A DNA stretch of 5,327 bases from an uncultured Bacteroidales bacterium (lineage in GTDB: Bacteria; Bacteroidota; Bacteroidia; Bacteroidales; Paludibacteraceae), in the NCBI GenBank assembly GCA_903873355.1, contig CAIQOG010000666.1:1-5327 (forward strand). The letters are read 5' to 3'. Position 1 is the first letter of the stretch; each line of letters starts with the position of its first letter. Under the pieces are notes generated by a model. It did not search any database and was not told the DNA's origin. It saw only the letters and a program-made list of their open reading frames with translations. Position numbers and translations under genes: made by a program. Of this stretch, positions 1 through 5,327 are shown one piece after another.

Positions 1-128
1 AATTCTACAGTGTCTAATGAGTCAGCACCAAGATCATTTGTGAAACTAGCTGTTGCTACTACATCTGATTCTTCTACGCCTAATTTGTCTACGATAATTG
101 CTTTTACTTTAGCTTCTACTTCTGACAT
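1..128 (-). CDS. acpP: Acyl carrier protein, 5' part (runs off left edge)
   Basis: This is the N-terminal 42 codons of the fatty-acid-synthesis acyl carrier protein, a small acidic cytosolic protein that carries growing acyl chains on a 4'-phosphopantetheine arm. Reading the minus strand from the ATG at 128-126 gives [20 protein letters not shown], then a segment ending [10 protein letters not shown]. The DSLDTVE motif, with Ser37 as the phosphopantetheine attachment site, is diagnostic of type II ACP. Helix 1 (about residues 3-16) and the acidic loop before the motif are also typical. The usual length is 75-80 residues, so a little over half is present and the rest lies beyond base 1. The gene is divergent from purN; in many bacteria fabF follows acpP, but that cannot be seen here. 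No Shine-Dalgarno sequence precedes the ATG. The identification is firm despite the truncation. Confidence 0.95.
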   Translation of the reverse strand, partial: MSEVEAKVKAIIVDKLGVEESDVVATASFTNDLGADSLDTVE

Positions 129-279
129 AATTCTTGTTTTTAAGTTGATAAATAGAAATTGTTTTATAATTTTGCGGTGCAAAGGAAACAAAAATTATCC
201 AATTTACCTCGTTTTTCGTGATAAAATTTGTTATTTTTGCACAAACTCCTTACAACTGTGCAAATTTAAAAATGTCTCA
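129..279. promoter_or_regulatory. Divergent acpP/purN intergenic promoter region
   Basis: This 151-bp AT-rich spacer separates two divergent genes and must hold promoters for both. On the plus strand it has two matches to the Bacteroidota -7 element TAnnTTTG: TAATTTTG at 167-174, with GTTG (a near match to -33 TTTG) 19 nt upstream at 144-147, and TATTTTTG at 232-239, with no good -33. On the minus strand TAAATTTG (268-261) is the only exact -7 match I found, without a -33 partner. I see no hairpin riboswitch or purine-box-like operator. The region is certainly intergenic; the individual elements are tentative. Confidence 0.6.
232..239 (+). promoter_or_regulatory. Candidate purN promoter -7 element (TATTTTTG)
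   Basis: TATTTTTG matches the Bacteroidota housekeeping sigma -7 consensus TAnnTTTG exactly and would start transcription roughly 35 nt before the purN ATG. No TTTG stands at the expected 19-21 nt upstream, which weakens the call. The competing candidate at 167-174 has a better-placed -33-like GTTG but would give a leader of about 100 nt. Confidence 0.4.
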
Positions 280-849
280 ATGCCTCTAAGAATAGCGCTT
301 TTCGCCTCAGGTTCCGGTTCAAATGCAGAAAATATTATTCAATATTTTTCACATAGTTCTGAATTCGAATTTCCGGTCATTATTTCCAATAAATCCGATG
401 CATTTGTTCACGAACGGGCCAGAAAGCTGAATATACCTTCGATTACATTTTCAAAAGATGATTTTGTTAAAGCTGAGCCGGTGCTTGCCTTTCTGAAAGA
501 ACAACGAATCGATTGTATCGTACTGGCCGGTTTTCTGCTGAAAGTGCCAGAAATACTTGTTCAGGCATATCCCCACAAAATTATCAATATTCATCCTGCA
601 TTACTTCCAAAATACGGTGGTAAAGGCATGTATGGTCATTATGTTCATGAAGCTGTGGCGGCATCAGGTGATACTGAATCCGGTATTAGCATACATTACG
701 TGAATGCGCATTACGACGAAGGCAATATCATTTTTCAGGCAAAATGTCCGGTTTTGCCAACCGATACGCCCGACATGATTGCCGAAAAAGTACATGCACT
801 TGAATATGAGTATTTTCCAAGAGTAATTGATGAACTTTGGGGAAGCTAA
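280..849 (+). CDS. purN: Phosphoribosylglycinamide formyltransferase (GAR transformylase)
   Basis: This 189-residue cytosolic enzyme transfers a formyl group from 10-formyltetrahydrofolate to glycinamide ribonucleotide, the third step of de novo purine synthesis. The phosphate-binding loop GSGSN lies at residues 11-15 and the folate-site segment LAGFLLKVP at 82-90. The catalytic Asn and His are N103 and H105 in INIHPALLPKYGGKG, and the catalytic Asp is D146 in YDEGNII. The GGKGMYG form of the loop is typical of Bacteroidota-type PurN. The start at 280 is chosen because the protein then begins MPLRIALFASGSGSN at the usual family position. The frame is open back to base 10, but that extension crosses the divergent promoters and the acpP coding strand and shows no homology. 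An ATG at 272 is out of frame. There is no Shine-Dalgarno sequence. The length is normal and all key residues are present. PurN acts on the product of PurD, which is encoded at 3553-4821. Confidence 0.95.
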   Translation: MPLRIALFASGSGSNAENIIQYFSHSSEFEFPVIISNKSDAFVHERARKLNIPSITFSKDDFVKAEPVLAFLKEQRIDCIVLAGFLLKVPEILVQAYPHKIINIHPALLPKYGGKGMYGHYVHEAVAASGDTESGISIHYVNAHYDEGNIIFQAKCPVLPTDTPDMIAEKVHALEYEYFPRVIDELWGS

Positions 850-1044
850 TTTTAGATTTACGATTTTAGATGTTTGATTGGAGTTTTTACATAGTTTTAA
901 AACCAATCTTAAATCGCACATCAAAAATAGTGATTTTTTGTCGTACCTTTGCACCCCGATTTTAGAAGTAAGCGGTAAGTAAGCAATATAAACTCCGAAA
1001 CTTTCTAACTCTTCAAACTTTATAAACTTTCAAACTATAAAAAT
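850..1044. other. purN-ychF spacer: weak hairpin, short repeats, ychF promoter
   Basis: This 195-bp AT-rich spacer holds no gene. After the purN stop there is a repetitive stretch of GATTTTAGAT / TTTACGATTT type (852-872). A weak hairpin pairs GATTGG (876-881) with CCAATC (903-908), extended inside by TTTT/AAAA after a bulge. It has no following T-run, so it is a poor terminator. A ychF promoter candidate lies at 944-951. From about 990 to 1043 the sequence is a loose repeat of AACTTT and TCAAACT units. A minus-strand open frame across the purN end and this spacer (954-664) has no recognisable protein character. Confidence 0.5.
944..951 (+). promoter_or_regulatory. Probable ychF promoter -7 element (TACCTTTG)
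   Basis: TACCTTTG followed by CA is an exact match to the Bacteroidota -7 consensus TAnnTTTG. It would place the transcription start about 85-90 nt before the ychF ATG. The spacing-correct -33 position (about 921-924) reads TCAA, not TTTG, so the promoter rests on the -7 element alone. A T-rich TTTTTTG at 934-940 is too close to serve as -33. Confidence 0.5.
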
Positions 1045-2142
1045 ATGGCTCTTCAATGTGGTATCGTGGGTTTACCCAACGTTGGTAAATCTACTTTATT
1101 CAACTGTCTTTCCAATGCAAAAGCTCAGGCTGCAAACTTTCCTTTTTGTACAATAGAACCTAATGTTGGTGTAATTACTGTTCCGGATGAACGTCTGAAT
1201 AAATTAGCCGAACTTGTTCACCCAAAACAAATTGTACCTACAACTGTCGAAATTGTGGATATTGCCGGAGTAGTTAAAGGGGCAAGTAAAGGCGAAGGAC
1301 TTGGAAATAAGTTTCTGGCTAATTTTCGTGAAACAGATGCTATTTTACATGTGTTGCGTTGTTTTGAAAATGAGAATATAACTCATGTTGATGGAAGTAT
1401 TAATCCTGTTCGTGATAAAGAAATTATTGATGCTGAGCTACAGTTGAAAGACCTCGAAACGGTTGAAAGTCGTATAAATAAAGTTCAGAAACAAGCTGCA
1501 GCAGGTGACAAACAGTCCAAAGCAGTTTATGATATTTATGTTCAATACCGGGACGTTTTATTGCAGGGAAAATCGGCACGTACCGTAAAACTTGGCGAAC
1601 TTGACCGTAAACTGGTGAAGGACTTATACTTACTGACTGATAAACCGGTTATGTATATTTGCAATGTGGATGAAGCTTCGGCAGCAAAAGGAAATGCTTT
1701 TGTGGATGCTGTACGTGAGTCGGTTAAGGACGAAGATGCTGAAATTCTGGTTGTTGCAGCAGCTACTGAAGCTGATATAGCAGAGCTTGAAACCTACGAA
1801 GAACGTCAGATGTTTCTTGAAGAAGTCGGGTTGTCAGAATCAGGCGTTGCACGTTTAATTCGTGCAGCGTATCATTTGCTTGATTTACAAACATATTTTA
1901 CTGCCGGAGTACAGGAAGTGCGAGCATGGACATTTCATAGGGGCTGGAAAGCTCCACAATGTGCCGGTGTAATTCATACCGATTTCGAAAAAGGTTTTAT
2001 CCGCGCCGAAGTGATTAAGTATGAGGATTTTACGACCTTAGGTTCAGAAGCTGCCTGCAAAGAAGCAGGAAAAATGAACGTGGAAGGAAAAGAATATGTG
2101 GTGACTGACGGTGATATAATGCATTTCAGATTTAATGTGTAA
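1045..2142 (+). CDS. ychF: Redox-regulated P-loop ATPase/GTPase YchF (Obg family)
   Basis: This 365-residue full-length YchF/OLA1 protein belongs to the Obg-related TRAFAC class. The family hydrolyses ATP in preference to GTP, binds ribosomes, and is linked to translation and oxidative stress responses. The P-loop GLPNVGKST is at residues 9-17, the switch region [10 protein letters not shown] at 31-40, the G3 motif [14 protein letters not shown] at 72-85, and NVDE at 207-210 in place of the GTPase NKxD, which fits ATP preference. His114 in ITHV matches the position of the catalytically important His114 of E. coli YchF. A helical hairpin region (about 125-200) precedes the C-terminal TGS domain, with [16 protein letters not shown] at 281-296, [12 protein letters not shown] at 311-322, and the usual ending FRFNV. 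The ATG gives the standard [17 protein letters not shown] start; no Shine-Dalgarno sequence is present. It stands alone and converges on the response regulator across a shared terminator. Confidence 0.97.
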   Translation: MALQCGIVGLPNVGKSTLFNCLSNAKAQAANFPFCTIEPNVGVITVPDERLNKLAELVHPKQIVPTTVEIVDIAGVVKGASKGEGLGNKFLANFRETDAILHVLRCFENENITHVDGSINPVRDKEIIDAELQLKDLETVESRINKVQKQAAAGDKQSKAVYDIYVQYRDVLLQGKSARTVKLGELDRKLVKDLYLLTDKPVMYICNVDEASAAKGNAFVDAVRESVKDEDAEILVVAAATEADIAELETYEERQMFLEEVGLSESGVARLIRAAYHLLDLQTYFTAGVQEVRAWTFHRGWKAPQCAGVIHTDFEKGFIRAEVIKYEDFTTLGSEAACKEAGKMNVEGKEYVVTDGDIMHFRFNV

Positions 2143-2147
2143 ATGAT

Positions 2148-2259
2148 CGACCCCCAACCCCTAAAGGGGAGAAATAAAAAATGCCGATAATTTAACAGAT
2201 TATTGGCATTTTTTCTAAGAAAAAGTCTTGTTTTATTCCCCTTGAGGGGTTGGGGGTCG
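2148..2259. repeat. 23-bp inverted repeat flanking the convergent terminator
   Basis: The arms at 2148-2170 and 2237-2259 are reverse complements with one mismatch in 23 positions. Each starts or ends with CGACCCCCAACCCC, and each carries its own small palindrome, CCCCT-AA-AGGGG (2158-2169) or its near-copy CCCCT-TG-AGGGG read as plus strand (2238-2249). The arms lie 5 bp from the ychF stop and 5 bp from the regulator stop, so the element fills the convergent spacer almost exactly. GC-rich units of CCCCTAAAGGGG type strike me as a dispersed intergenic repeat of Bacteroidota; that is recollection rather than something this window can show. No open reading frame or transposase is enclosed. Confidence 0.85.
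2176..2214. terminator. Bidirectional intrinsic terminator between ychF and the response regulator
   Basis: A 16-bp stem pairs 2176-2191 with 2199-2214 around a 7-nt loop (TTAACAG). The core is ATGCCGATAAT against ATTATTGGCAT, with A-tracts on the left and a T-run on the right, so each strand ends in a U-run. At 2186/2204 the plus-strand RNA has a G-U wobble, whereas the minus-strand RNA has an A-C mismatch, so the hairpin should be somewhat stronger for ychF transcripts. Its placement between two convergent stop codons fits a shared terminator. Confidence 0.9.
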
Positions 2260-2264
2260 CTTTA

Positions 2265-3416
2265 TTACCCAAACATTTCCACATCTTCTTTAGTAATTGT
2301 ATTTCCGGCAAGAATTATCAGTCGTTCCACCACATTGCGTAATTCGCGGATATTTCCCGTCCAGGTGCGGCTTTGAAGTATTTCAACAGCAGCATTTTCA
2401 AAAGTCTTTGGTTGAATGCCCTGTTCGCTGCAAATCAGTTCGCAGAAATGCTTTATTAACAATGGAATATCTTCTTTGCGGTCGTCAAGCGCCGGAACAT
2501 GTATAGGGATAACATTCAGGCGATGGAATAAATCCTCGCGAAAATTACCAAGTTCGATTTCTTTTTTCAGGTTTTTATTCGTGGCAGCAAATACCCGAAC
2601 GTTTACTTTAATGCTTTTGTCGCTGCCCACACGAGTGAGTTCACTTTCCTGCAAAACACGCAGGACTTTAGTCTGTGCAGAAAGACTCATATCACCAATT
2701 TCGTCGAGAAAAATAGTTCCGCCATCGGCTTGTTCAAATTTCCCTATACGTTGTTTAATGGCTGAGGTAAAAGCGCCTTTTTCGTGACCAAACAACTCAC
2801 TTTCAATAAGTTCTGATGGAATAGCTGCGCAGTTTACTTCCACAAATGGAGCGTCCGTTCGGTTACTTCCTTCGTATAACAAACGTGCTACAATTTCTTT
2901 TCCTGTTCCGTTTTCTCCTGTTATCAGAACGCGCGCATCGGTTGGCGCAACACGCCCGATCATCATTCGGACTTTTAGTATGGCAGGCGAATCTCCAACC
3001 ATTTGGTGACGTTTTGCTATCTTCTTTTTTAGAGTTTTTGTTTCGCTTACAAGTATGTTTCGTTCCAATGCATTACGAACGGTTATGAGTAAGCGGTTGA
3101 GGTCAATCGGCTTGGTGATAAAATCAAAAGCACCTTTCTTAATACATTCCACGGCTGTTTCGATATTTCCATGACCGGAGATCATAACCACAGGAGCTTC
3201 AATGCCTGATTCTTTCAATTGAACCAGAAACTCAATACCATCCATTTCCGGCATTTTAATGTCCGAGAAAATCAAATCGAAAACATTATTCTGTGCCGTT
3301 TCCAATCCCTGTCTGCCATTTTCCGCCAATGAAATCTGGTGCTTTTCAAACTCCAGAATTTCTTTCAGCGTATTGCGGATGCTGCGCTCGTCGTCAATTA
3401 CCAGTATTTTAGCCAT
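2265..3416 (-). CDS. NtrC-type sigma-54 response regulator lacking a DNA-binding domain
   Basis: This 383-residue protein combines a receiver domain with a sigma-54-activating AAA+ domain. Receiver (about 1-118): acidic pair D8/D9, phospho-acceptor D52 in FSDIKMPEMDG, S80, and K102 in TKP. A linker with a lysine-rich helix follows (about 119-137). AAA+ domain (about 138-370): Walker A GENGTGKE at 167-174, the sigma-54 contact loop GAFTSA at 214-219 (GAFTGA in NtrC), Walker B GGTIFLDEI at 232-240, arginine-finger segment FREDLFHRLNV at 292-302, and sensor II WTGNIRELRNVVER at 352-365. NtrC relatives continue about 70-90 residues into a Fis-type helix-turn-helix; here the protein stops at KEDVEMFG followed by TAATAA. 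It probably activates RNA polymerase-sigma-54 in response to a histidine kinase, but the kinase, targets and signal are not visible. Some members, such as chlamydial CtcC/NtrC, also lack the HTH. It lies 136 bp downstream of purD on the same strand. No Shine-Dalgarno sequence. Confidence 0.93.
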   Translation of the reverse strand: MAKILVIDDERSIRNTLKEILEFEKHQISLAENGRQGLETAQNNVFDLIFSDIKMPEMDGIEFLVQLKESGIEAPVVMISGHGNIETAVECIKKGAFDFITKPIDLNRLLITVRNALERNILVSETKTLKKKIAKRHQMVGDSPAILKVRMMIGRVAPTDARVLITGENGTGKEIVARLLYEGSNRTDAPFVEVNCAAIPSELIESELFGHEKGAFTSAIKQRIGKFEQADGGTIFLDEIGDMSLSAQTKVLRVLQESELTRVGSDKSIKVNVRVFAATNKNLKKEIELGNFREDLFHRLNVIPIHVPALDDRKEDIPLLIKHFCELICSEQGIQPKTFENAAVEILQSRTWTGNIRELRNVVERLIILAGNTITKEDVEMFG

Positions 3417-3552
3417 TTTTAGTTACAAATTACACGAATTAAAAAACGAATTATACGAATTTATGTGCTAAAATTATTTACAATGATGTTGCAGGTCTTG
3501 TTTTCTAATAGCGAAATTAGTGAAATTCGTCTTAATTCGTCTAATTAGTTAT
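3417..3552. repeat. purD-regulator spacer with ACGAATT/AATTCGT inverted repeats
   Basis: This 136-bp gene-free spacer contains three ACGAATT units on the plus strand (3434-3440, 3446-3452, 3455-3461) and two AATTCGT units in the opposite sense (3524-3530, 3534-3540). The latter are flanked by GAAATTAGTGAAATTCGT and CTAATTAG, so the two halves can fold into a large imperfect stem around a roughly 60-nt loop. I found no TAnnTTTG element on the minus strand ahead of the regulator gene and no T-run terminator after purD. Read-through from purD is therefore possible, with this structure perhaps modulating it. AATTCGT-type arrays recur in Bacteroidota spacers in my recollection. Confidence 0.7.
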
Positions 3553-4821
3553 TTACAAATCAAACCCAATATCACTCCTAAAGTATTTTTTTTCGTAGGT
3601 TATTTTCTGAGCATTTTCAAATGAAATAGCCAGTGCTTCATCTTTTGTAGTTCCATACGAGCTGATAGCCATTACACGTCCGCCATTGGTCACAATATTT
3701 TCATCAATTTCAGTCGTACCGGCATGAAAAACAATGCTGTTTTTTACCAGATTAAGACCGGTAATTACTTTTCCTTTTTCAAAAGCTTCGGGATAACCAC
3801 CCGAAACCAGCATAACTGTAACAGCTGTGCGCTCATCGAATTCTACTGTTTTCGTGTTCAGATTACCTTCTGCAACACCTTCGAGCAAGTCAACTAAATC
3901 CGATTTCAGACGAAGCATAACTACTTCAGTTTCAGGGTCACCCATCCGGGCATTATATTCAATGTTATAAGGTTCGCTATTCACTTTTATCAATCCGAAA
4001 AATATAAAGCCCCTGTAATTAATTCCTTCGCTGTAAAGTCCGTCAACTGTCGGTTTGATAATGCGTTCTTCTACTTTACGCATAAATTCGGCATCGGCAA
4101 ACGGAACGGGCGAAACAGCACCCATACCACCGGTATTCAGACCTTTATCGCCTTCTCCAATACGTTTATAATCTTTTGCTTCGGGAAGGATTTTGTAATT
4201 TTTACCATCAGTGATAACAAAGACTGAACATTCAATTCCGGAAAGAAATTCTTCGATTACCACAGTCTTGCTGGCTTTACCGAATTTGCCATCGAGCATC
4301 GATTTAAGTTCAGCTATTGTTTCGTCTAAATCATTCAGAATCAACACACCTTTTCCGGCAGCCAAACCATCGGCTTTAAGGACGTAAGGTGCTTTCAGAC
4401 TTTTCAAAAACTCTATGCCTTTTTCAATATTTGAGGAAGTTACACTCAGATAACCAGCCGTGGGGATGTTGTGTCGAAACATGAATTTCTTCGAGAAATC
4501 TTTACTTCCTTCAAGTTGCGCTCCAAATTTATCGGGACCGATAACAGGTATTTTTTTAGTTTCTCTTTCAGTGGCAAAAAAATCGACAACCCCTTTCACC
4601 AGAGGATCTTCCGGCCCAACAACAATTATATCAATGTTGTGTTTAAGAACGGCACTTTTGAGCTCCAGAAAATTATCGGCAGCAATGGGGAGATTAGTAC
4701 CTACCGAAGCTGTGCCGGGATTTCCGGGTGCAATAAAAAGCTGATTAAGTTTTGGACTTTGAGATATTTTCCAGGCGATTGCATGTTCACGACCACCTGA
4801 TCCGAGGAGAAGAATGTTCAT
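3553..4821 (-). CDS. purD: Phosphoribosylamine-glycine ligase (GAR synthetase)
   Basis: This 422-residue ATP-grasp ligase joins glycine to 5-phosphoribosylamine using ATP, the second step of de novo purine synthesis, and makes the substrate of PurN. The N-domain begins [18 protein letters not shown], with the signature GSGGREHA at residues 7-14 and the GNPGT loop at 33-37; [11 protein letters not shown] at 67-77 is typical. The ATP-grasp core has [10 protein letters not shown] at 149-158, [12 protein letters not shown] at 188-199, LNTGGMGA at 228-235 and [14 protein letters not shown] at 286-299, whose E288 and N290 are the expected Mg-binding residues. The C-domain carries GGYP at 341-344 and NGGRVMAI at 379-386. 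Length and motifs are complete. The ATG puts the GSGGREHA loop at the standard distance, and a well-spaced promoter lies just upstream. There is no Shine-Dalgarno sequence. Other pur genes are not adjacent apart from the separately transcribed purN. Confidence 0.97.
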   Translation of the reverse strand: MNILLLGSGGREHAIAWKISQSPKLNQLFIAPGNPGTASVGTNLPIAADNFLELKSAVLKHNIDIIVVGPEDPLVKGVVDFFATERETKKIPVIGPDKFGAQLEGSKDFSKKFMFRHNIPTAGYLSVTSSNIEKGIEFLKSLKAPYVLKADGLAAGKGVLILNDLDETIAELKSMLDGKFGKASKTVVIEEFLSGIECSVFVITDGKNYKILPEAKDYKRIGEGDKGLNTGGMGAVSPVPFADAEFMRKVEERIIKPTVDGLYSEGINYRGFIFFGLIKVNSEPYNIEYNARMGDPETEVVMLRLKSDLVDLLEGVAEGNLNTKTVEFDERTAVTVMLVSGGYPEAFEKGKVITGLNLVKNSIVFHAGTTEIDENIVTNGGRVMAISSYGTTKDEALAISFENAQKITYEKKYFRSDIGFDL

Positions 4822-4844
4822 AGGGTGTATTTGATTTTGAGTTG

Positions 4845-4875
4845 CAAAAGTAAGGAAATTCGTTGGAAAGGCAAA
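4845..4875 (-). promoter_or_regulatory. purD promoter, Bacteroidota type (TTTG-N19-TACTTTTG)
   Basis: On the minus strand TTTG (4875-4872) is followed after exactly 19 nt by TACTTTTG (4852-4845). Both boxes match the Bacteroidota housekeeping consensus TTTG-N19-21-TAnnTTTG. The predicted start is near 4838-4840, giving a short leader of under 20 nt before the purD ATG at 4821. That leaves no room for a riboswitch. It is the best promoter in the window. Confidence 0.75.
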
Positions 4876-4898
4876 CTCAAACCCTATAAAAAGCGAAA

Positions 4899-4925
4899 GG
4901 TAGCTTTACCTCACGGTAATCTACC
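4899..4925. repeat. Small imperfect hairpin upstream of purD
   Basis: GGTAG (4899-4903) pairs with CTACC (4921-4925), and inside it TTACC (4906-4910) pairs with GGTAA (4915-4919) around the loop TCAC, with a small internal bulge. There is no T-run, so it is not an intrinsic terminator. It lies upstream of the purD -33 box and could be an operator or chance structure. Confidence 0.3.
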
Positions 4926-5048
4926 AATCTTTGTTAACCTTAAATCTAATACTATGAAAAAATCACGATGCAAAAATACAACATAAAGAAATACCAACCA
5001 AACAATTTGAAGAAAAAATGCTCAAAAAATATGTTTTATAACATTATT

Positions 5049-5071
5049 TTAATTTTGGTCGACCAAATTAA
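5049..5071. promoter_or_regulatory. Palindrome TTTGGTCGACCAAA upstream of the SPX-like gene
   Basis: The core at 5054-5067 is a perfect 14-bp palindrome centred on TCGA. With one unpaired base it extends to 23 bp (TTAATTTTGG against CCAAATTAA). Such a dyad, 55-75 bp before a start codon, is a reasonable operator for a dimeric regulator. A weak promoter could follow: TAGTTTTC at 5080-5087, one mismatch from TAnnTTTG, with TTTG at 5054-5057 but a 22-nt spacing. The core includes a SalI-type GTCGAC hexamer, so a joining artefact must also be considered. Confidence 0.4.
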
Positions 5072-5122
5072 CCTATTTATAGTTTTCAGAGTGTGTTTTT
5101 TTAGAATTGTAGGTTTAGTATA

Positions 5123-5327
5123 ATGAAATTCGGCAAGAAACTTCTGGCTGGCGTGGCGCCGCGTTTTCGGAATTTCTGCCTGAATTACAAAGATTTGAAA
5201 GATTTAATTTTGACGGGGGAAAAATCGACTCTTGAGGAAGTTGTGACGTCGGGTGACTCTGAAGAAATCGCAGCCCTCCGGTTCCGAGCTCTCATTGACT
5301 CGGAAATTTTGAAACTCAACAAATTCG
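5123..5327 (+). CDS. SPX-domain protein, N-terminal part (runs off right edge)
   Basis: The frame from the ATG at 5123 stays open to the window end, giving 68 codons. It begins MKFGKKLLAGVAPRFR, continues LNYKDLKDLI at residues 20-29, and has a second helix FRALIDSEILKLNKF at 54-68. This matches the start of SPX domains: the MKFG-K-L amphipathic first helix, the Y-K-x-LK motif (Y22 and K26 correspond to phosphate-binding-cluster residues), and the F-x3-LD-x-EL-x-KVN-x-F helix. SPX domains bind inositol pyrophosphates in eukaryotic phosphate sensors such as Vtc, XPR1/PHO1 and phosphate transporters. A full SPX is about 150-200 residues and is usually fused to a C-terminal effector, which is out of view. 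The segment is about 45% G+C and uses CTC, CGG and CGA codons more than its neighbours, though it is short. The ATG is supported by its place in the domain; only a weak AGG lies upstream. The gene could be native, transferred, or a chimeric join. Confidence 0.65.
   Translation, partial: MKFGKKLLAGVAPRFRNFCLNYKDLKDLILTGEKSTLEEVVTSGDSEEIAALRFRALIDSEILKLNKF

Larger units (their letters stand above)
4822..5122. other. 301-bp AT-rich gap between purD and the SPX-like gene
   Basis: This is the divergent region of purD and the right-edge gene. It holds the purD promoter, a small hairpin (4899-4925), two very short open frames (4954-4986, MKKSRCKNTT; 5018-5041, MLKKYVL) and a palindrome at 5049-5071. 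The part from 4954 to 5122 is only about 24% G+C by my count, far below the flanking genes. I see no tRNA, riboswitch or longer coding frame. The two short frames start with lysine-rich runs like gene starts but stop at once, so I do not call them genes. Confidence 0.5.

Noticed and set aside
10..279. Open in-frame N-terminal extension of PurN (90 extra residues)
   Set aside because: It is antisense to acpP, crosses the divergent promoter region, has no PurN homology, and family members begin near MPLRIALFASGSGSN.
876..908. Hairpin after purN as an intrinsic terminator
   Set aside because: The GATTGG/CCAATC stem is short, is bulged, and lacks a T-run after it, so it does not meet the pattern of an intrinsic terminator.
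664..954. Minus-strand 96-residue open frame
   Set aside because: It overlaps the end of purN antisense and the repeat-rich spacer, and its translation has no recognisable domain or good start context.
2148..2259. CRISPR array or insertion-sequence ends
   Set aside because: There are only two arms, in inverted orientation, with no spacer periodicity and no transposase or open frame between them.
2297..3088. Plus-strand open frames opposite the response regulator
   Set aside because: They are shadows of the confidently identified regulator gene on the other strand and show no protein-family features.
4460..4800. Plus-strand open frames opposite purD
   Set aside because: They are antisense shadows of a complete, motif-verified purD.
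4822..4844. Purine riboswitch upstream of purD
   Set aside because: The predicted leader is under 20 nt and no conserved aptamer core is visible.

Overview
The window looks like chromosomal DNA of a Bacteroidota bacterium. The coding DNA is AT-rich, and no start codon has a Shine-Dalgarno sequence. Several promoters fit the Bacteroidota pattern TTTG / TAnnTTTG. PurN has the GGKGMYG form of its active-site loop, and the spacers carry short repeats of kinds I associate with this phylum. A placement in or near Bacteroidales is my inference; no rRNA or other marker is present to settle it.

Layout from left to right: the 5' part of acpP (acyl carrier protein) on the minus strand, running off the left edge; a 151-bp divergent promoter region; purN (GAR formyltransferase, +); a repeat-rich spacer; ychF (universally conserved P-loop ATPase/GTPase, +); a 122-bp convergent spacer holding a strong bidirectional terminator nested inside a 23-bp inverted repeat; a sigma-54-type response regulator (-) that ends straight after its AAA+ domain with no DNA-binding domain; a 136-bp spacer with ACGAATT/AATTCGT inverted repeats; purD (GAR synthetase, -) with the best promoter in the window; a 301-bp AT-rich gap; and the first 68 codons of a plus-strand gene running off the right edge.

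PurD makes glycinamide ribonucleotide and PurN formylates it, so two consecutive-substrate steps of purine synthesis lie about 2.7 kb apart in separate, oppositely oriented units. AcpP, YchF and the regulator have no evident pathway link to them. The regulator may be read from the purD promoter, because I found no promoter of its own.

The most interesting item is the partial gene at the right edge. Its N-terminus reads as an SPX domain, starting MKFGKKL and followed by LNYKDLKDLI and an F-x3-ID-x-EI-x-KLNKF-like helix. SPX domains sense inositol pyrophosphates and are known essentially from eukaryotes, where they control phosphate and polyphosphate metabolism. Either this bacterium carries an SPX protein, possibly fused to a polyphosphate polymerase or a transporter, or the contig is chimeric near its end. 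The 301-bp gap before it, with a TTTGGTCGACCAAA palindrome, is the place to test this.
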